Shown here piece after piece: positions 1 through 6,531 of a stretch of DNA of 9,979 bases. The stretch spans positions 1 to 9,979 of the forward strand of contig CANFIE010000112.1 of NCBI GenBank assembly GCA_947446625.1. The letters are read 5' to 3'. The stretch comes from Acetobacteraceae bacterium. GTDB lineage: Bacteria; Pseudomonadota; Alphaproteobacteria; Acetobacterales; Acetobacteraceae. Position 1 is the stretch's first letter. Every line of letters begins with the position of its first letter. The notes below the pieces were generated by a model. That model saw only the letters and a list, made by a program, of their open reading frames with translations. It made no database searches and was not told the DNA's origin. The position numbers and the translations under genes were made by a program.

Positions 1-694
1 CCTCAACCGGTTCCACATTGCGCGCCACAATGCTCTGCAGCGCGGTCACGATCTGCGCCGCCACCACAATGGGGTCGTTGCCGGTATGCGGCAGGGCGCC
101 ATGCGCGCCGGTGCCGGTGATGGTCACGTCCAGGTTCGCCACGGCGGCCATCACCGGGCCTTCGCGCCACCAGAACTCACCAGCCGGCGCGCCGGGCCAG
201 TTGTGCATGCCAAACACGCGCTGCATCGGGAAGCGCTGGAACAGCCCTTCCTCCACCATGGCGCGGCCGCCGCCCAGGCTCTCCTCGGCGGGCTGGAAAA
301 TCACGTACACGGTGCCGGCGAAGTTGCGCGTCTCGGCCAGATACTTCGCGGCGCCCAGCAGCATGGTGGTGTGGCCGTCATGGCCGCAGGCATGCATCAT
401 GCCCGGCACCACCGAGGCATGCGGCAGCCCGGTTTCCTCCTGCATCGGCAGCGCGTCCATGTCGGCGCGCAGGCCAATGGCGCGGTCGCTGGCCACGGCG
501 CCGCGAATAACCCCCACCACGCCGGTCACGGCCATGCCGGTGATGACTTCGTCGCAGCCGAATTCGCGCAGCTTGCTGGCCACCAGCGCGCTGGTCCGCG
601 TTTCCTGGAAGCCAATCTCGGGGTGCATGTGGATGTCGCGCCGCCAGGCGGTCATGTCGTCATGATATTCGGCGATGCGGTTGATGACGGGCAT
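1..694 (-). CDS. M20D-family metal-dependent amidohydrolase (hippurate/IAA-amino-acid hydrolase-like), 3' end outside window
   Basis: The visible part is 231 residues of an M20 peptidase-family, subfamily D amidohydrolase. These are cytoplasmic enzymes that cleave the amide bond of N-acyl amino acids such as hippurate or indole-acetyl amino acids with a two-metal centre. Visible signatures are HMHPEIG (22-28), ACGHDGH (102-108, with Cys103 and His105 as likely metal ligands), FQPAEES (133-139, catalytic and ligand glutamates 137/138) and MHNWPG (163-168, His164 ligand). The dimerisation domain begins around residue 188 with TGTGAHGALPHTG, and the C-terminal catalytic part lies beyond the left edge. 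The ATG at 694-692 is chosen because it puts the first motif at the usual distance; only a weak GGA-type ribosome site precedes it. It starts 23 bases after the SDR-like gene ends, so it is probably the fourth gene of the operon. Family is secure; substrate is unknown. Confidence 0.93.
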   Translation of the reverse strand, partial: MPVINRIAEYHDDMTAWRRDIHMHPEIGFQETRTSALVASKLREFGCDEVITGMAVTGVVGVIRGAVASDRAIGLRADMDALPMQEETGLPHASVVPGMMHACGHDGHTTMLLGAAKYLAETRNFAGTVYVIFQPAEESLGGGRAMVEEGLFQRFPMQRVFGMHNWPGAPAGEFWWREGPVMAAVANLDVTITGTGAHGALPHTGNDPIVVAAQIVTALQSIVARNVEPVE

Positions 695-717
695 GGCGGA
701 GGTTCCGGCAGTGAAGG

Positions 718-1569
718 TCAGGATGTGGCGCGGGTGAAGGTCTGGGCAAGGCCCTCGGCCAGCGACCGTGGCGAAACGCCCAATTCCCGCCGCATCGGCA
801 GAATGTCAAAGGCCTTGTCCTCGGTCAGCCGGCGGATCTCATCGGCGCCGATGCGGGGCAGGCCGGGCAGGCAGCGTGTCAGCGGCGCCAGCAGGCGCAG
901 CGGCAGCGCCGGAATGGGCAAAATGCGCGGCGCCCGCTGGCCGGCGGCCTGGGCCACGGCGCGCATGAAATCGCGGTACGGCATGGCGGTGGGGCCGGCA
1001 ATGTCCAGCACATGCGGCAGGGTCCAGGCGCGGTCCAAGGCCGAAAGCAGGCAGGCCGTCACGTCGGCCTGGTGAATCGGCTGCACCAGCGCGGTGCCGC
1101 CACCGGGCAGGGGGGCGAAGGGCAGGCGCCGCAGCAGCGCGGCCAAGCGCTGCACATTATCCTCGCCCTGGGCGCCATAGATCATGGTGGGGTGCAGCAG
1201 CACGCCGGGGCGGTGGCTGGCCATGAAGGCCGCCTCGCCCTGGCGTACGCCGTCGCCATGCGCATCCGGCCAGCGGGAATGCCGCCGGGTGCTGCCCATG
1301 AACACGAAGCTGGTGCCCAGCGGCGCCGCCGCCAGAATGGCTCCGGCATGCCGGGCATGCGCCGCCGAGGCCACACGCGTAGAGCCGGCCAGCGCCGCGC
1401 GCAGGGCGGCGCCGTCGGTCAAATCCGCCAGGCGCGGCGTGCCGGGCAGCCCCAGCGCCGCCCATTTGGCGGCATTGCGCACCACGGGCACATAGGCGGT
1501 GCCGCGTGCCGCCAGGGCATGGCACAGCGCCGCCCCGCTGCGGCCCGCGGCGCCGACTATGTGCAGCAA
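718..1569 (-). CDS. Atypical NAD(P)-binding SDR-family protein (NAD-dependent epimerase/NmrA-like), TTG start
   Basis: This 283-residue protein has a Rossmann fold. The N-terminal strand and glycine loop read HIVGAAGRSG (3-12), followed by a basic VVRN segment (29-32) where atypical/extended SDRs bind the cofactor. FMGSTRR (90-96), PTMIYG (127-132) and VQPIHQADV (162-170) match conserved stretches of the extended/atypical SDR group (NDUFA9-like, NmrA-like). No YxxxK catalytic pair is present: the expected region around 108-118 reads GVRQGEAAFMA. It may therefore be a non-classical reductase or a binding/regulatory protein. The start is TTG at 1569-1567, abutting the dehydratase stop TAG in the same frame, with the ribosome site GAGGGG six bases upstream; no better start fits the Rossmann motif. 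Its position between a dehydratase and an amidohydrolase suggests a redox step in the same pathway. Family call good, function unknown. Confidence 0.85.
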   Translation of the reverse strand: MLHIVGAAGRSGAALCHALAARGTAYVPVVRNAAKWAALGLPGTPRLADLTDGAALRAALAGSTRVASAAHARHAGAILAAAPLGTSFVFMGSTRRHSRWPDAHGDGVRQGEAAFMASHRPGVLLHPTMIYGAQGEDNVQRLAALLRRLPFAPLPGGGTALVQPIHQADVTACLLSALDRAWTLPHVLDIAGPTAMPYRDFMRAVAQAAGQRAPRILPIPALPLRLLAPLTRCLPGLPRIGADEIRRLTEDKAFDILPMRRELGVSPRSLAEGLAQTFTRATS

Positions 1570-3276
1570 CTACTTCCCCTCGGGCCGCAGGAAGCCAAGG
1601 TCGCAGCCATCCTGCGCCTGCAGCACTTGGTCGTGCATCAGCTTGTCCCAGCCGCGCACCGGGGCCACCAGCGGCGCCCAGCCGGTGCGGCGGCGGGCGA
1701 ACTCCGCCTCGGAGATCAGCAGGTCGATGCTGCGGTTCTTCACCGAAAGCCGGATGCGGTCGCCGGTTTCGGCAAAGGCCAGCGGCCCGCCTACGGCGGC
1801 TTCCGGGCTGATGTGCAGCACAATGGTGCCGAAGGCGGTGCCGGACATGCGGCAGTCGCTGATCCGCACCATGTCCTTCACGCCCTGGCGCGCCAGCTTC
1901 TTCGGAATCGGCAGGTAGCCGGCTTCCGGCATGCCGGCGGGGGTGGTCGGCCCGGCATTCTTCAGCACCATGATGTCATCGGCGCTGATATCGAGGTCGG
2001 GGTCGTCCACCCGGTTGGCCAGGTCGGCCAGGCCGTCGAACACCACAATCCGCGCTTCCTTCTCGAACAGGGAAGGCGTGGCGGCGCTGCGCTTGAGGAT
2101 GGCACCATCCGGCGCCAGGTTGCCGAACAGCGAAACCAACCCGCCCACCGGGGAAACCGGGTTGCTGCGCGCATGGATGTACTGGCGGTCCACAAAGTCG
2201 CTGCCTTCGTCCAACTGCTCGGCCAGGGTGCGGCCATACAGGTCGATGCAGTCCAGGTGCAGCAGGTCACGCATTTCGCGCAGCAGCATCCGCATGCCGC
2301 CGGCGGCGTGGAAATCCTCCATATAGCCTTCGCCGGTGGGCTTGAGATCGACCAGCACCGGGGTGGTCTCGCTCAGCCGGTCCAGGTCGCGCAGGTCCAC
2401 CTTCACGCCCACGCGGCCGGCCACGGCGGTCAGGTGGATCAGCGCATTGGTGGAACCACCAATGGCCAGCAGCACGCGCAGCGCGTTCTCCACGCTTTTC
2501 TGCGTAATCAGCTGCGACGGCTTCACCGGGTGGTGGATCAACCGCACCGCCAGGGCGCCGGCTTCCTCGGCAATGCGCAGCCGGTCGCTGTGCACCGCCG
2601 GGGTGCTGGCGGCGTCCAGCGGCATGAAGCCCAGTGTGGCGGCAATGCAGGCCATGGTGCTGGCGGTGCCCATCACGCCGCAGGTGCCGGCGGAAGTCGC
2701 CAGCTTGCCCTCAATGGCGTCGATCTTCTCGTCGCTCACTTCCCCGGCGCGGTAGCGCGCCCAGTAGCGGCGGCAGTCGGTGCAGGCGGCCAGGCGCTCG
2801 CCCTCAAAGCGCTGCGCCAGCATGGGGCCGGTCACCAGCATCACCGCCGGCATGTCGTTGCTGGCGGCGGCCATCAGCTGGGCCGGCACAGTTTTGTCGC
2901 AGCCGCCAATCAGCACAACGCTGTCCATCGGCTGGGCCTGCAGCATGGCCTCAGTGTCCAGCGCCATCAGGTTCCGATAGTGCATGGAGGTGGGGAACAG
3001 CGAGGGTTCGCACAGGCTGACCGTGGGGAAGCCCAGCGGCAGGGCGCCGGCCGCCAACACGCCGCGCTTCACCGCGTCCACCAGCTCCGGCACGCTGCGG
3101 TGGCAGTTGTTGAAGTCGCTGGAGGTATCGGCGATGCCGACCACCGGCTTGGCCAGCATGGCGCTGGAATAGCCCATGGACTTCGCAAAGCTGCGGCGCA
3201 GGTACAGGGCGAATTTGAGGTCGCCGTAATTCGCTGCGTTGCGGGCCAGGCCGCGCGGGGGTTCGTTTGTGCTCAT
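1570..3276 (-). CDS. IlvD/Edd-family Fe-S dehydratase, probable sugar-acid (aldonate) dehydratase
   Basis: This 568-residue dehydratase removes water from a 2,3-dihydroxy acid to give a 2-keto-3-deoxy acid, using an iron-sulfur cluster and Mg2+. Candidate cluster ligands are Cys58 (DFNNCH), Cys126 (GGCDKTVPA) and Cys199 (GTCGVMGTASTM). These lie one residue from the [2Fe-2S] ligands I recall for Rhizobium L-arabinonate dehydratase (59, 127, 200). Ser478 in DCRMSGTAFG corresponds to the catalytic serine, and HISPEAAVGGPLA (488-500) is the conserved C-terminal stretch. The MGTASTM form and the length favour the arabinonate/xylonate/gluconate dehydratase branch over branched-chain IlvD. The ATG at 3276 has no clear ribosome site and is overlapped by an 8-codon upstream reading frame. 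The gene lies 58 bases after the Bug receptor and directly abuts the SDR-like gene. Family is certain; the exact sugar acid is not determinable. Confidence 0.95.
   Translation of the reverse strand: MSTNEPPRGLARNAANYGDLKFALYLRRSFAKSMGYSSAMLAKPVVGIADTSSDFNNCHRSVPELVDAVKRGVLAAGALPLGFPTVSLCEPSLFPTSMHYRNLMALDTEAMLQAQPMDSVVLIGGCDKTVPAQLMAAASNDMPAVMLVTGPMLAQRFEGERLAACTDCRRYWARYRAGEVSDEKIDAIEGKLATSAGTCGVMGTASTMACIAATLGFMPLDAASTPAVHSDRLRIAEEAGALAVRLIHHPVKPSQLITQKSVENALRVLLAIGGSTNALIHLTAVAGRVGVKVDLRDLDRLSETTPVLVDLKPTGEGYMEDFHAAGGMRMLLREMRDLLHLDCIDLYGRTLAEQLDEGSDFVDRQYIHARSNPVSPVGGLVSLFGNLAPDGAILKRSAATPSLFEKEARIVVFDGLADLANRVDDPDLDISADDIMVLKNAGPTTPAGMPEAGYLPIPKKLARQGVKDMVRISDCRMSGTAFGTIVLHISPEAAVGGPLAFAETGDRIRLSVKNRSIDLLISEAEFARRRTGWAPLVAPVRGWDKLMHDQVLQAQDGCDLGFLRPEGK
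1576..1581 (-). promoter_or_regulatory. Ribosome binding site supporting the TTG start of the SDR-like gene
   Basis: GAGGGG on the minus strand lies inside the last codons of the dehydratase gene, six bases before TTG at 1569. The spacing fits and supports initiation at this rare start codon immediately after the TAG stop, probably by translational coupling. Confidence 0.6.
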
Positions 3277-3334
3277 GGGGTGGGACTTCGCCTGTTCATG
3301 GGTCGGAAGGCAAGGGGGTGCGGCAGGCTGCGGG

Positions 3335-4309
3335 CTACTCGGCCTGCACGCCGGCCCGGCGCATCAACCCGGCATGCAACTGCAATTCCTCGGCAATGCG
3401 GGCGGCCATGGCGGCGGGGCCTTGCGGCACCTGGTACATGCCCACCGGGTCCAGCACGCGGCGTACCTCGGGCGCGGCCATGGTGGCGCTGGTGGCGGCC
3501 TCCAGCTGCGCCACAATGGCGGGCGGCGTGCCCTTTGGGGCGGAAATCCCGTACCAGCCACCCACCCGGAAACCGGGAAAACCCAGTTCCGCCACGGTGG
3601 GCAGTGCCGGCAGCAGGCTGCTGCGTTCCGGCGCGCAGGTGGCCAGGGGGCGCAGCCGGCCACTCTCGATATGCCCCTTGCAGGCGGCCAGCAGGGCGAA
3701 CATCAGGTCGGTCCGGCCGGCAATGGTGTCGATCAGCGCCGGCGGGCTGCCGTTATAAGGCACATGCGTCATCTCGGCCCCGGCGCGAATGCCAAGGTCC
3801 ACCATCGGCAGGTGCGCCGTGGTGCCAATGCCCCAGCTGGCATAGTTGATGCTGCCGGGCCGGGCCTTCGCCGCGGCCAGAATCTCGGCCAGGCTGTTCC
3901 ACTTGGGGTTGGCGCACAGCACATAAACACTGTCGGTCACCATGCCGACATGGGCGAAGTCCTGCTGCGGGTTGTAGCCCGGGTTCTTCAGCGCCAGCGG
4001 GGCCATGGTGTAGGTCACGATGGTGCCCATCAGCAGCTGCAGGCCATCGGGCCGGGCGCGGGCCACCTGCCGGGCGGCCAGACTCGTGGAGGCGCCGGGC
4101 CTGTGCTCCATCACCACCGTGGCGCCCAGCCGGCTGGCCAGGCCATCCACCACCACCCGGCCAATCACGTCACTGGCGCCGCCGGCGGCATAGGGGTTGA
4201 TGAGGGAGATGGTCTGCCCGGCGGCGAAGCTGGGCGCCTGGGCGCGGCCAACCCCGGGCAGCAGCAGGGCGGGCGCGGCCAACAAGGCGCGGCGGGTGGT
4301 TTTTTCCAT
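3335..4309 (-). CDS. Tripartite tricarboxylate transporter (Bug/TctC family) periplasmic substrate-binding protein
   Basis: This 324-residue protein belongs to the Bug family of periplasmic receptors, which typically bind carboxylates, amino acids or aromatic acids and may deliver them to a TctAB membrane pair. The N-terminus is an export signal with twin arginines (TTRRALLAAPALLL) and an AQA-type cleavage site near residue 24; it could be Sec or Tat. Family landmarks are PYAAGGASDVIGR just after the mature start, HRPGASTSLAARQVARARPDG in the first lobe, the central YASWGIGTTAHLP and VPYNGSPPALIDTIAGR, and GWYGISAPKGTP in the second lobe. The ATG at 4309 is preferred over the in-frame start at 4429 because AAGGGAGA sits 8 bases upstream and a signal peptide follows at once. 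It is first in the minus-strand operon and divergent from rplM. No tctA or tctB gene is visible, so it may be an orphan receptor sharing membrane subunits encoded elsewhere. Confidence 0.94.
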   Translation of the reverse strand: MEKTTRRALLAAPALLLPGVGRAQAPSFAAGQTISLINPYAAGGASDVIGRVVVDGLASRLGATVVMEHRPGASTSLAARQVARARPDGLQLLMGTIVTYTMAPLALKNPGYNPQQDFAHVGMVTDSVYVLCANPKWNSLAEILAAAKARPGSINYASWGIGTTAHLPMVDLGIRAGAEMTHVPYNGSPPALIDTIAGRTDLMFALLAACKGHIESGRLRPLATCAPERSSLLPALPTVAELGFPGFRVGGWYGISAPKGTPPAIVAQLEAATSATMAAPEVRRVLDPVGMYQVPQGPAAMAARIAEELQLHAGLMRRAGVQAE

Positions 4310-4317
4310 GGCGTTTG

Positions 4318-4325
4318 TCTCCCTT
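4318..4325 (-). promoter_or_regulatory. Ribosome binding site of the Bug receptor gene
   Basis: On the minus strand this reads AAGGGAGA, 8 bases before the ATG at 4309. It is the strongest Shine-Dalgarno site of the minus-strand cluster. It decides the start against the longer frame beginning at 4429, whose extra 40 residues would precede the signal peptide and overlap the promoter region. Confidence 0.8.
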
Positions 4326-4404
4326 GGGTACAGAGTGTGGCGCCGGAGGGGGCTTCGCAAGCTACGGTAACGGGATACCGCAGGCCAAAAACCCAGTTTT
4401 TCCC

Positions 4405-4433
4405 TTGACCTGCCGGCCCCCAGCCGCAATAAC
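4405..4433 (+). promoter_or_regulatory. Candidate sigma-70-type promoter for rplM-rpsI
   Basis: TTGACC (4405-4410, five of six matches to the -35 consensus) is followed after 17 bases by AATAAC (4428-4433, four of six matches to the -10 consensus). Transcription would start near 4440, giving a leader of only about 28 bases before the rplM ATG. It is the best promoter-like pair in the 158-base divergent region. No comparably good pair was found for the opposite (Bug operon) direction. Confidence 0.5.
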
Positions 4434-4467
4434 CCGCGCCTCTCCAGGACCAGACAGAACCATACCG

Positions 4468-4941
4468 ATGCATTTGCAAGCGCAGACCCGCTCGCTGAAG
4501 CCGGCCGAGGTGACCAAGGGCTGGGTGGTGATCAATGCCGAGGGCCTCGTGCTCGGACGGCTTGCCACCATCGTTGCCAACCGTCTCCGCGGCAAGCACA
4601 AGCCCCAGTTCACGCCGCACGTTGACTGCGGCGACCACGTCATCATCGTGAACGCCGAAAAGGTGCGCGTGACCGGCAACAAGGCCGAGCAGAGCGTGTT
4701 CTATTGGCACACCGGCTTCGCCGGCGGCATCAAGGAACGCACCTTCCGGGCGCGCATCGAGGGCAAGCACCCCGAGCGCGTGATCGAGAAGGCCGTGGAG
4801 CGCATGATCACGCGCGGTCCGCTCGGCCGCGTGCAGATGAAGAACCTGCACGTCTATGCCGGCTCGGAACACCCGCATGCCGGCAACCAGCCCGTTGCGC
4901 TGGACGTTGGCGCGCTGAACCGCAAGAACAAGGTGGTCTGA
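4468..4941 (+). CDS. rplM: 50S ribosomal protein L13
   Basis: L13 is an early-assembling protein of the large ribosomal subunit. The 157-residue product has the usual bacterial layout: an N-terminal segment leading into KGWVVINAEGLVLGRLAT (17-34), RLRGKHKPQFTPHVDCGDHV, WHTGFAGGIKERT, and the C-terminal signature AVERMITRGPLGRVQMKNL followed by LHVYAGSEHPHAGNQP. The ATG at 4468 is used because the upstream in-frame extension (from 4315) is non-homologous and would cross the promoter. The ribosome site is weak: AGGA at 4446-4449 is too far away, and the predicted leader is short. Four bases separate the stop from rpsI, the standard rplM-rpsI operon. Confidence 0.98.
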   Translation: MHLQAQTRSLKPAEVTKGWVVINAEGLVLGRLATIVANRLRGKHKPQFTPHVDCGDHVIIVNAEKVRVTGNKAEQSVFYWHTGFAGGIKERTFRARIEGKHPERVIEKAVERMITRGPLGRVQMKNLHVYAGSEHPHAGNQPVALDVGALNRKNKVV

Positions 4942-4945
4942 GCCG

Positions 4946-5452
4946 ATGAGCGAGCAGCAGACAAGCGACAGCCTGGCCGACCTGAAGGCGATGGTTGCCG
5001 GCACCCCGGCGACGCAGCAGAGCAATGGCGAGGCCGCTCCGGTCTACCAGGTGAAGCGCGACGCCCAGGGCCGCAGCTACGCCACCGGTCGCCGCAAGAA
5101 CGCGGTTGCCCGCGTGTGGGTGAAGCCGGGCAAGGGCGTCATCACCATCAACGACCGCCCGGTGCTGAAGTACTTTGCGCGCCCCGTGCTGCGCATGGTC
5201 ATCACCCAGCCCTTCCTGGTGGCTGACCGCTACCAGCAGTTCGACGTCATCGCCACTGTTGTTGGCGGCGGTCTGTCGGGCCAGGCTGGCGCGGTGCGCC
5301 ACGGCATCAGCCGTGCGCTGACCAACTTCGAGCCGGCCCTGCGGCCGATCCTGAAGAAGGCCGGCTTCCTGACGCGCGATCCGCGTGTGGTTGAGCGCAA
5401 GAAGTACGGCAAGGCCAAGGCACGACGCAGCTTCCAGTTCAGCAAGCGCTAA
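4946..5452 (+). CDS. rpsI: 30S ribosomal protein S9
   Basis: S9 is a small-subunit ribosomal protein whose C-terminal tail reaches the P-site tRNA. The 168-residue product has an N-terminal extension of about 43 residues, then the conserved core from YATGRRKNAVARVWVKPG, with GGGLSGQAGAVRHGISRAL and DPRVVERKKYGKAKARRSFQ and the terminal SKR tail. The extension makes it longer than the roughly 130-residue E. coli protein and is common in alphaproteobacteria. The ATG at 4946 is preceded by AAGGTGG (4930-4936) nine bases upstream, inside the end of rplM, and is probably translationally coupled to it. A hairpin terminator follows downstream. Confidence 0.98.
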   Translation: MSEQQTSDSLADLKAMVAGTPATQQSNGEAAPVYQVKRDAQGRSYATGRRKNAVARVWVKPGKGVITINDRPVLKYFARPVLRMVITQPFLVADRYQQFDVIATVVGGGLSGQAGAVRHGISRALTNFEPALRPILKKAGFLTRDPRVVERKKYGKAKARRSFQFSKR

Positions 5453-5471
5453 ACGCCGGCGGATCGGCGTT
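5452..5471 (+). repeat. Small inverted repeat directly at the rpsI stop codon
   Basis: AACGCCG (5452-5458) and CGGCGTT (5465-5471) are perfect 7-base inverted arms around a 6-base loop; the first arm includes the last base of the TAA stop. No T-run follows directly. It could be an mRNA 3'-end stabilising hairpin or an accessory to the terminator 30 bases on. Confidence 0.5.
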
Positions 5472-5500
5472 CTGCGCCGGCCGCATGGCTGTTCATCGGG

Positions 5501-5539
5501 AAGGGCGGGTCCGCAAGGGTCCGCCCTTCTTGCGTTTCA
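5501..5539 (+). terminator. Rho-independent terminator of rplM-rpsI
   Basis: AAGGGCGG (5501-5508) pairs perfectly with CCGCCCTT (5521-5528). The inner GTCC/GGGT adds two G-C and two G-U pairs, closing on a GCAA tetraloop (5513-5516) of the GNRA class, for a 12-pair stem. The tail TTCTTGCGTTT is moderately U-rich. The hairpin separates the ribosomal operon from argC; some read-through into argC is possible because the U-run is interrupted. Confidence 0.8.
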
Positions 5540-5569
5540 GCGCCGGTTTCACGGCACAATAAGGTAGTC

Positions 5570-5583
5570 AGGGAGTCCCTCAG
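5570..5583 (+). promoter_or_regulatory. argC ribosome binding site within a short palindrome
   Basis: GGGAG (5571-5575) lies 8 bases before the argC ATG. It is embedded in the perfect 11-base palindrome AGGGAGTCCCT (5570-5580). The centre is a single base, so it cannot form an RNA hairpin with full arms, but it could be a protein-binding site or coincidence. Confidence 0.6.
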
Positions 5584-6531
5584 ATGGCGAAGACGCCCAC
5601 GGTTTTCATTGATGGCGAGGCCGGCACCACCGGCCTGCAAATCCGCGACCGGCTGGCCCTGCTGGCCAATGTCGAAGTGCGCAGCATCGACGCCGCCCGC
5701 CGCAAGGACCCCGCCGCCCGCCAGGCGCTGATGGCCGAGGTGGATCTGGTGGTGCTGTGCCTGCCGGATGACGCGGCCAAGGAAAGCGCCAAGCTCGCCG
5801 CCGAACTGGGCGACCGCGCGCCCAAGCTGCTGGACGCTTCCACCGCGCACCGCGTCAACCCGGACTGGGCCTATGGCCTGGCGGAACTGGATGCCGCGCA
5901 GCCGGGCAAAATCGCGGCGGCGGCGCGGGTTTCCAACCCCGGCTGCTACCCCACCGGCGGCATTCTGCTGCTGCGCCCGTTGATCGAGGCCGGCATCATC
6001 CCGGCCGACCATCCCATCACCTGCAATGCCATCTCCGGCTATTCCGGCGGCGGCAACGCCATGATCGCGCAGTACGAAGCCCGCACCGCGCCCGACTTCG
6101 AGTTGTATGGCCTGGGGCTGGAGCACAAGCACATCATCGAGTTGCAGCTCTACAGCGGCCTGACCCGGCGGCCGATCTTCGTGCCCAGCGTCGGCGACTT
6201 CCGTCAGGGCATGATCGACAGCATTCCGCTGCACCTGGACACTTTGCCGGGCAAGCCCAAGGCCGCCGATCTGGAAGCCATTCTGGCCGCCCGCTACGCT
6301 GGCTGCGAGCATGTGCGCGTGGTGCCGGCCAGCGCCAAGCTGGAACCCCAGGCGCTGAACGACACCAACGGGCTGGAGCTGCGCGTGCATGGCAATGACA
6401 AATACGGCCAGGCGGTGCTGACGGCGCGCTACGACAATCTCGGCAAGGGCGCTTCCGGCGCGGCCGTGCAGAATATCGGCCTCATGCTCGGCATCGCGGT
6501 CGTCACCTCGTTGAAGCAGGCCGCCGAATGA
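5584..6531 (+). CDS. argC: N-acetyl-gamma-glutamyl-phosphate reductase, type 2
   Basis: ArgC catalyses the NADPH-dependent reduction of N-acetylglutamyl phosphate to N-acetylglutamate semialdehyde, the third step of arginine (ornithine) biosynthesis in the cytoplasm. The 315-residue length fits the shorter type-2 AGPR group. The N-terminal Rossmann motif reads VFIDGEAGTTGLQIRDRL (7-24). The active-site SNPGCYPTGG places catalytic Cys121, with SGYSGGGNAM (151-160) and the conserved histidines in LEHKHIIEL (His181/His183). The VRVVPA segment and the C-terminal GKGASGAAVQNIGLMLG are also typical. The ATG at 5584 has a good ribosome site. It sits downstream of rpsI, an arrangement recurrent in alphaproteobacteria, and its TGA overlaps the next gene by ATGA. 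Confidence 0.97.
   Translation: MAKTPTVFIDGEAGTTGLQIRDRLALLANVEVRSIDAARRKDPAARQALMAEVDLVVLCLPDDAAKESAKLAAELGDRAPKLLDASTAHRVNPDWAYGLAELDAAQPGKIAAAARVSNPGCYPTGGILLLRPLIEAGIIPADHPITCNAISGYSGGGNAMIAQYEARTAPDFELYGLGLEHKHIIELQLYSGLTRRPIFVPSVGDFRQGMIDSIPLHLDTLPGKPKAADLEAILAARYAGCEHVRVVPASAKLEPQALNDTNGLELRVHGNDKYGQAVLTARYDNLGKGASGAAVQNIGLMLGIAVVTSLKQAAE

Noticed and set aside
86..1075. 329-codon plus-strand open frame opposite the amidohydrolase
   Set aside because: The minus strand here encodes the complete set of M20D metal motifs expected for the visible part; the plus-strand frame is low complexity.
1012..3849. Very long plus-strand open frame (945 codons) antisense to the SDR-like, dehydratase and Bug genes
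   Set aside because: It is His/Gly/Gln/Ala-rich with no domain and lies opposite three genes with clear motifs. It is the stop-poor antisense frame expected of high-GC codons.
4310..4429. N-terminal extension of the Bug receptor from an upstream in-frame start
   Set aside because: The extra 40 residues would precede the signal peptide and ignore the strong ribosome site at 4318-4325.
4315..4467. N-terminal extension of L13 from an upstream in-frame start
   Set aside because: The extension has no similarity to L13 and crosses the predicted promoter and transcription start.
4165..5025. 286-codon minus-strand open frame across the rplM region
   Set aside because: It runs antisense to L13 and through the divergent promoter into a wrong frame of the Bug gene; no domain.
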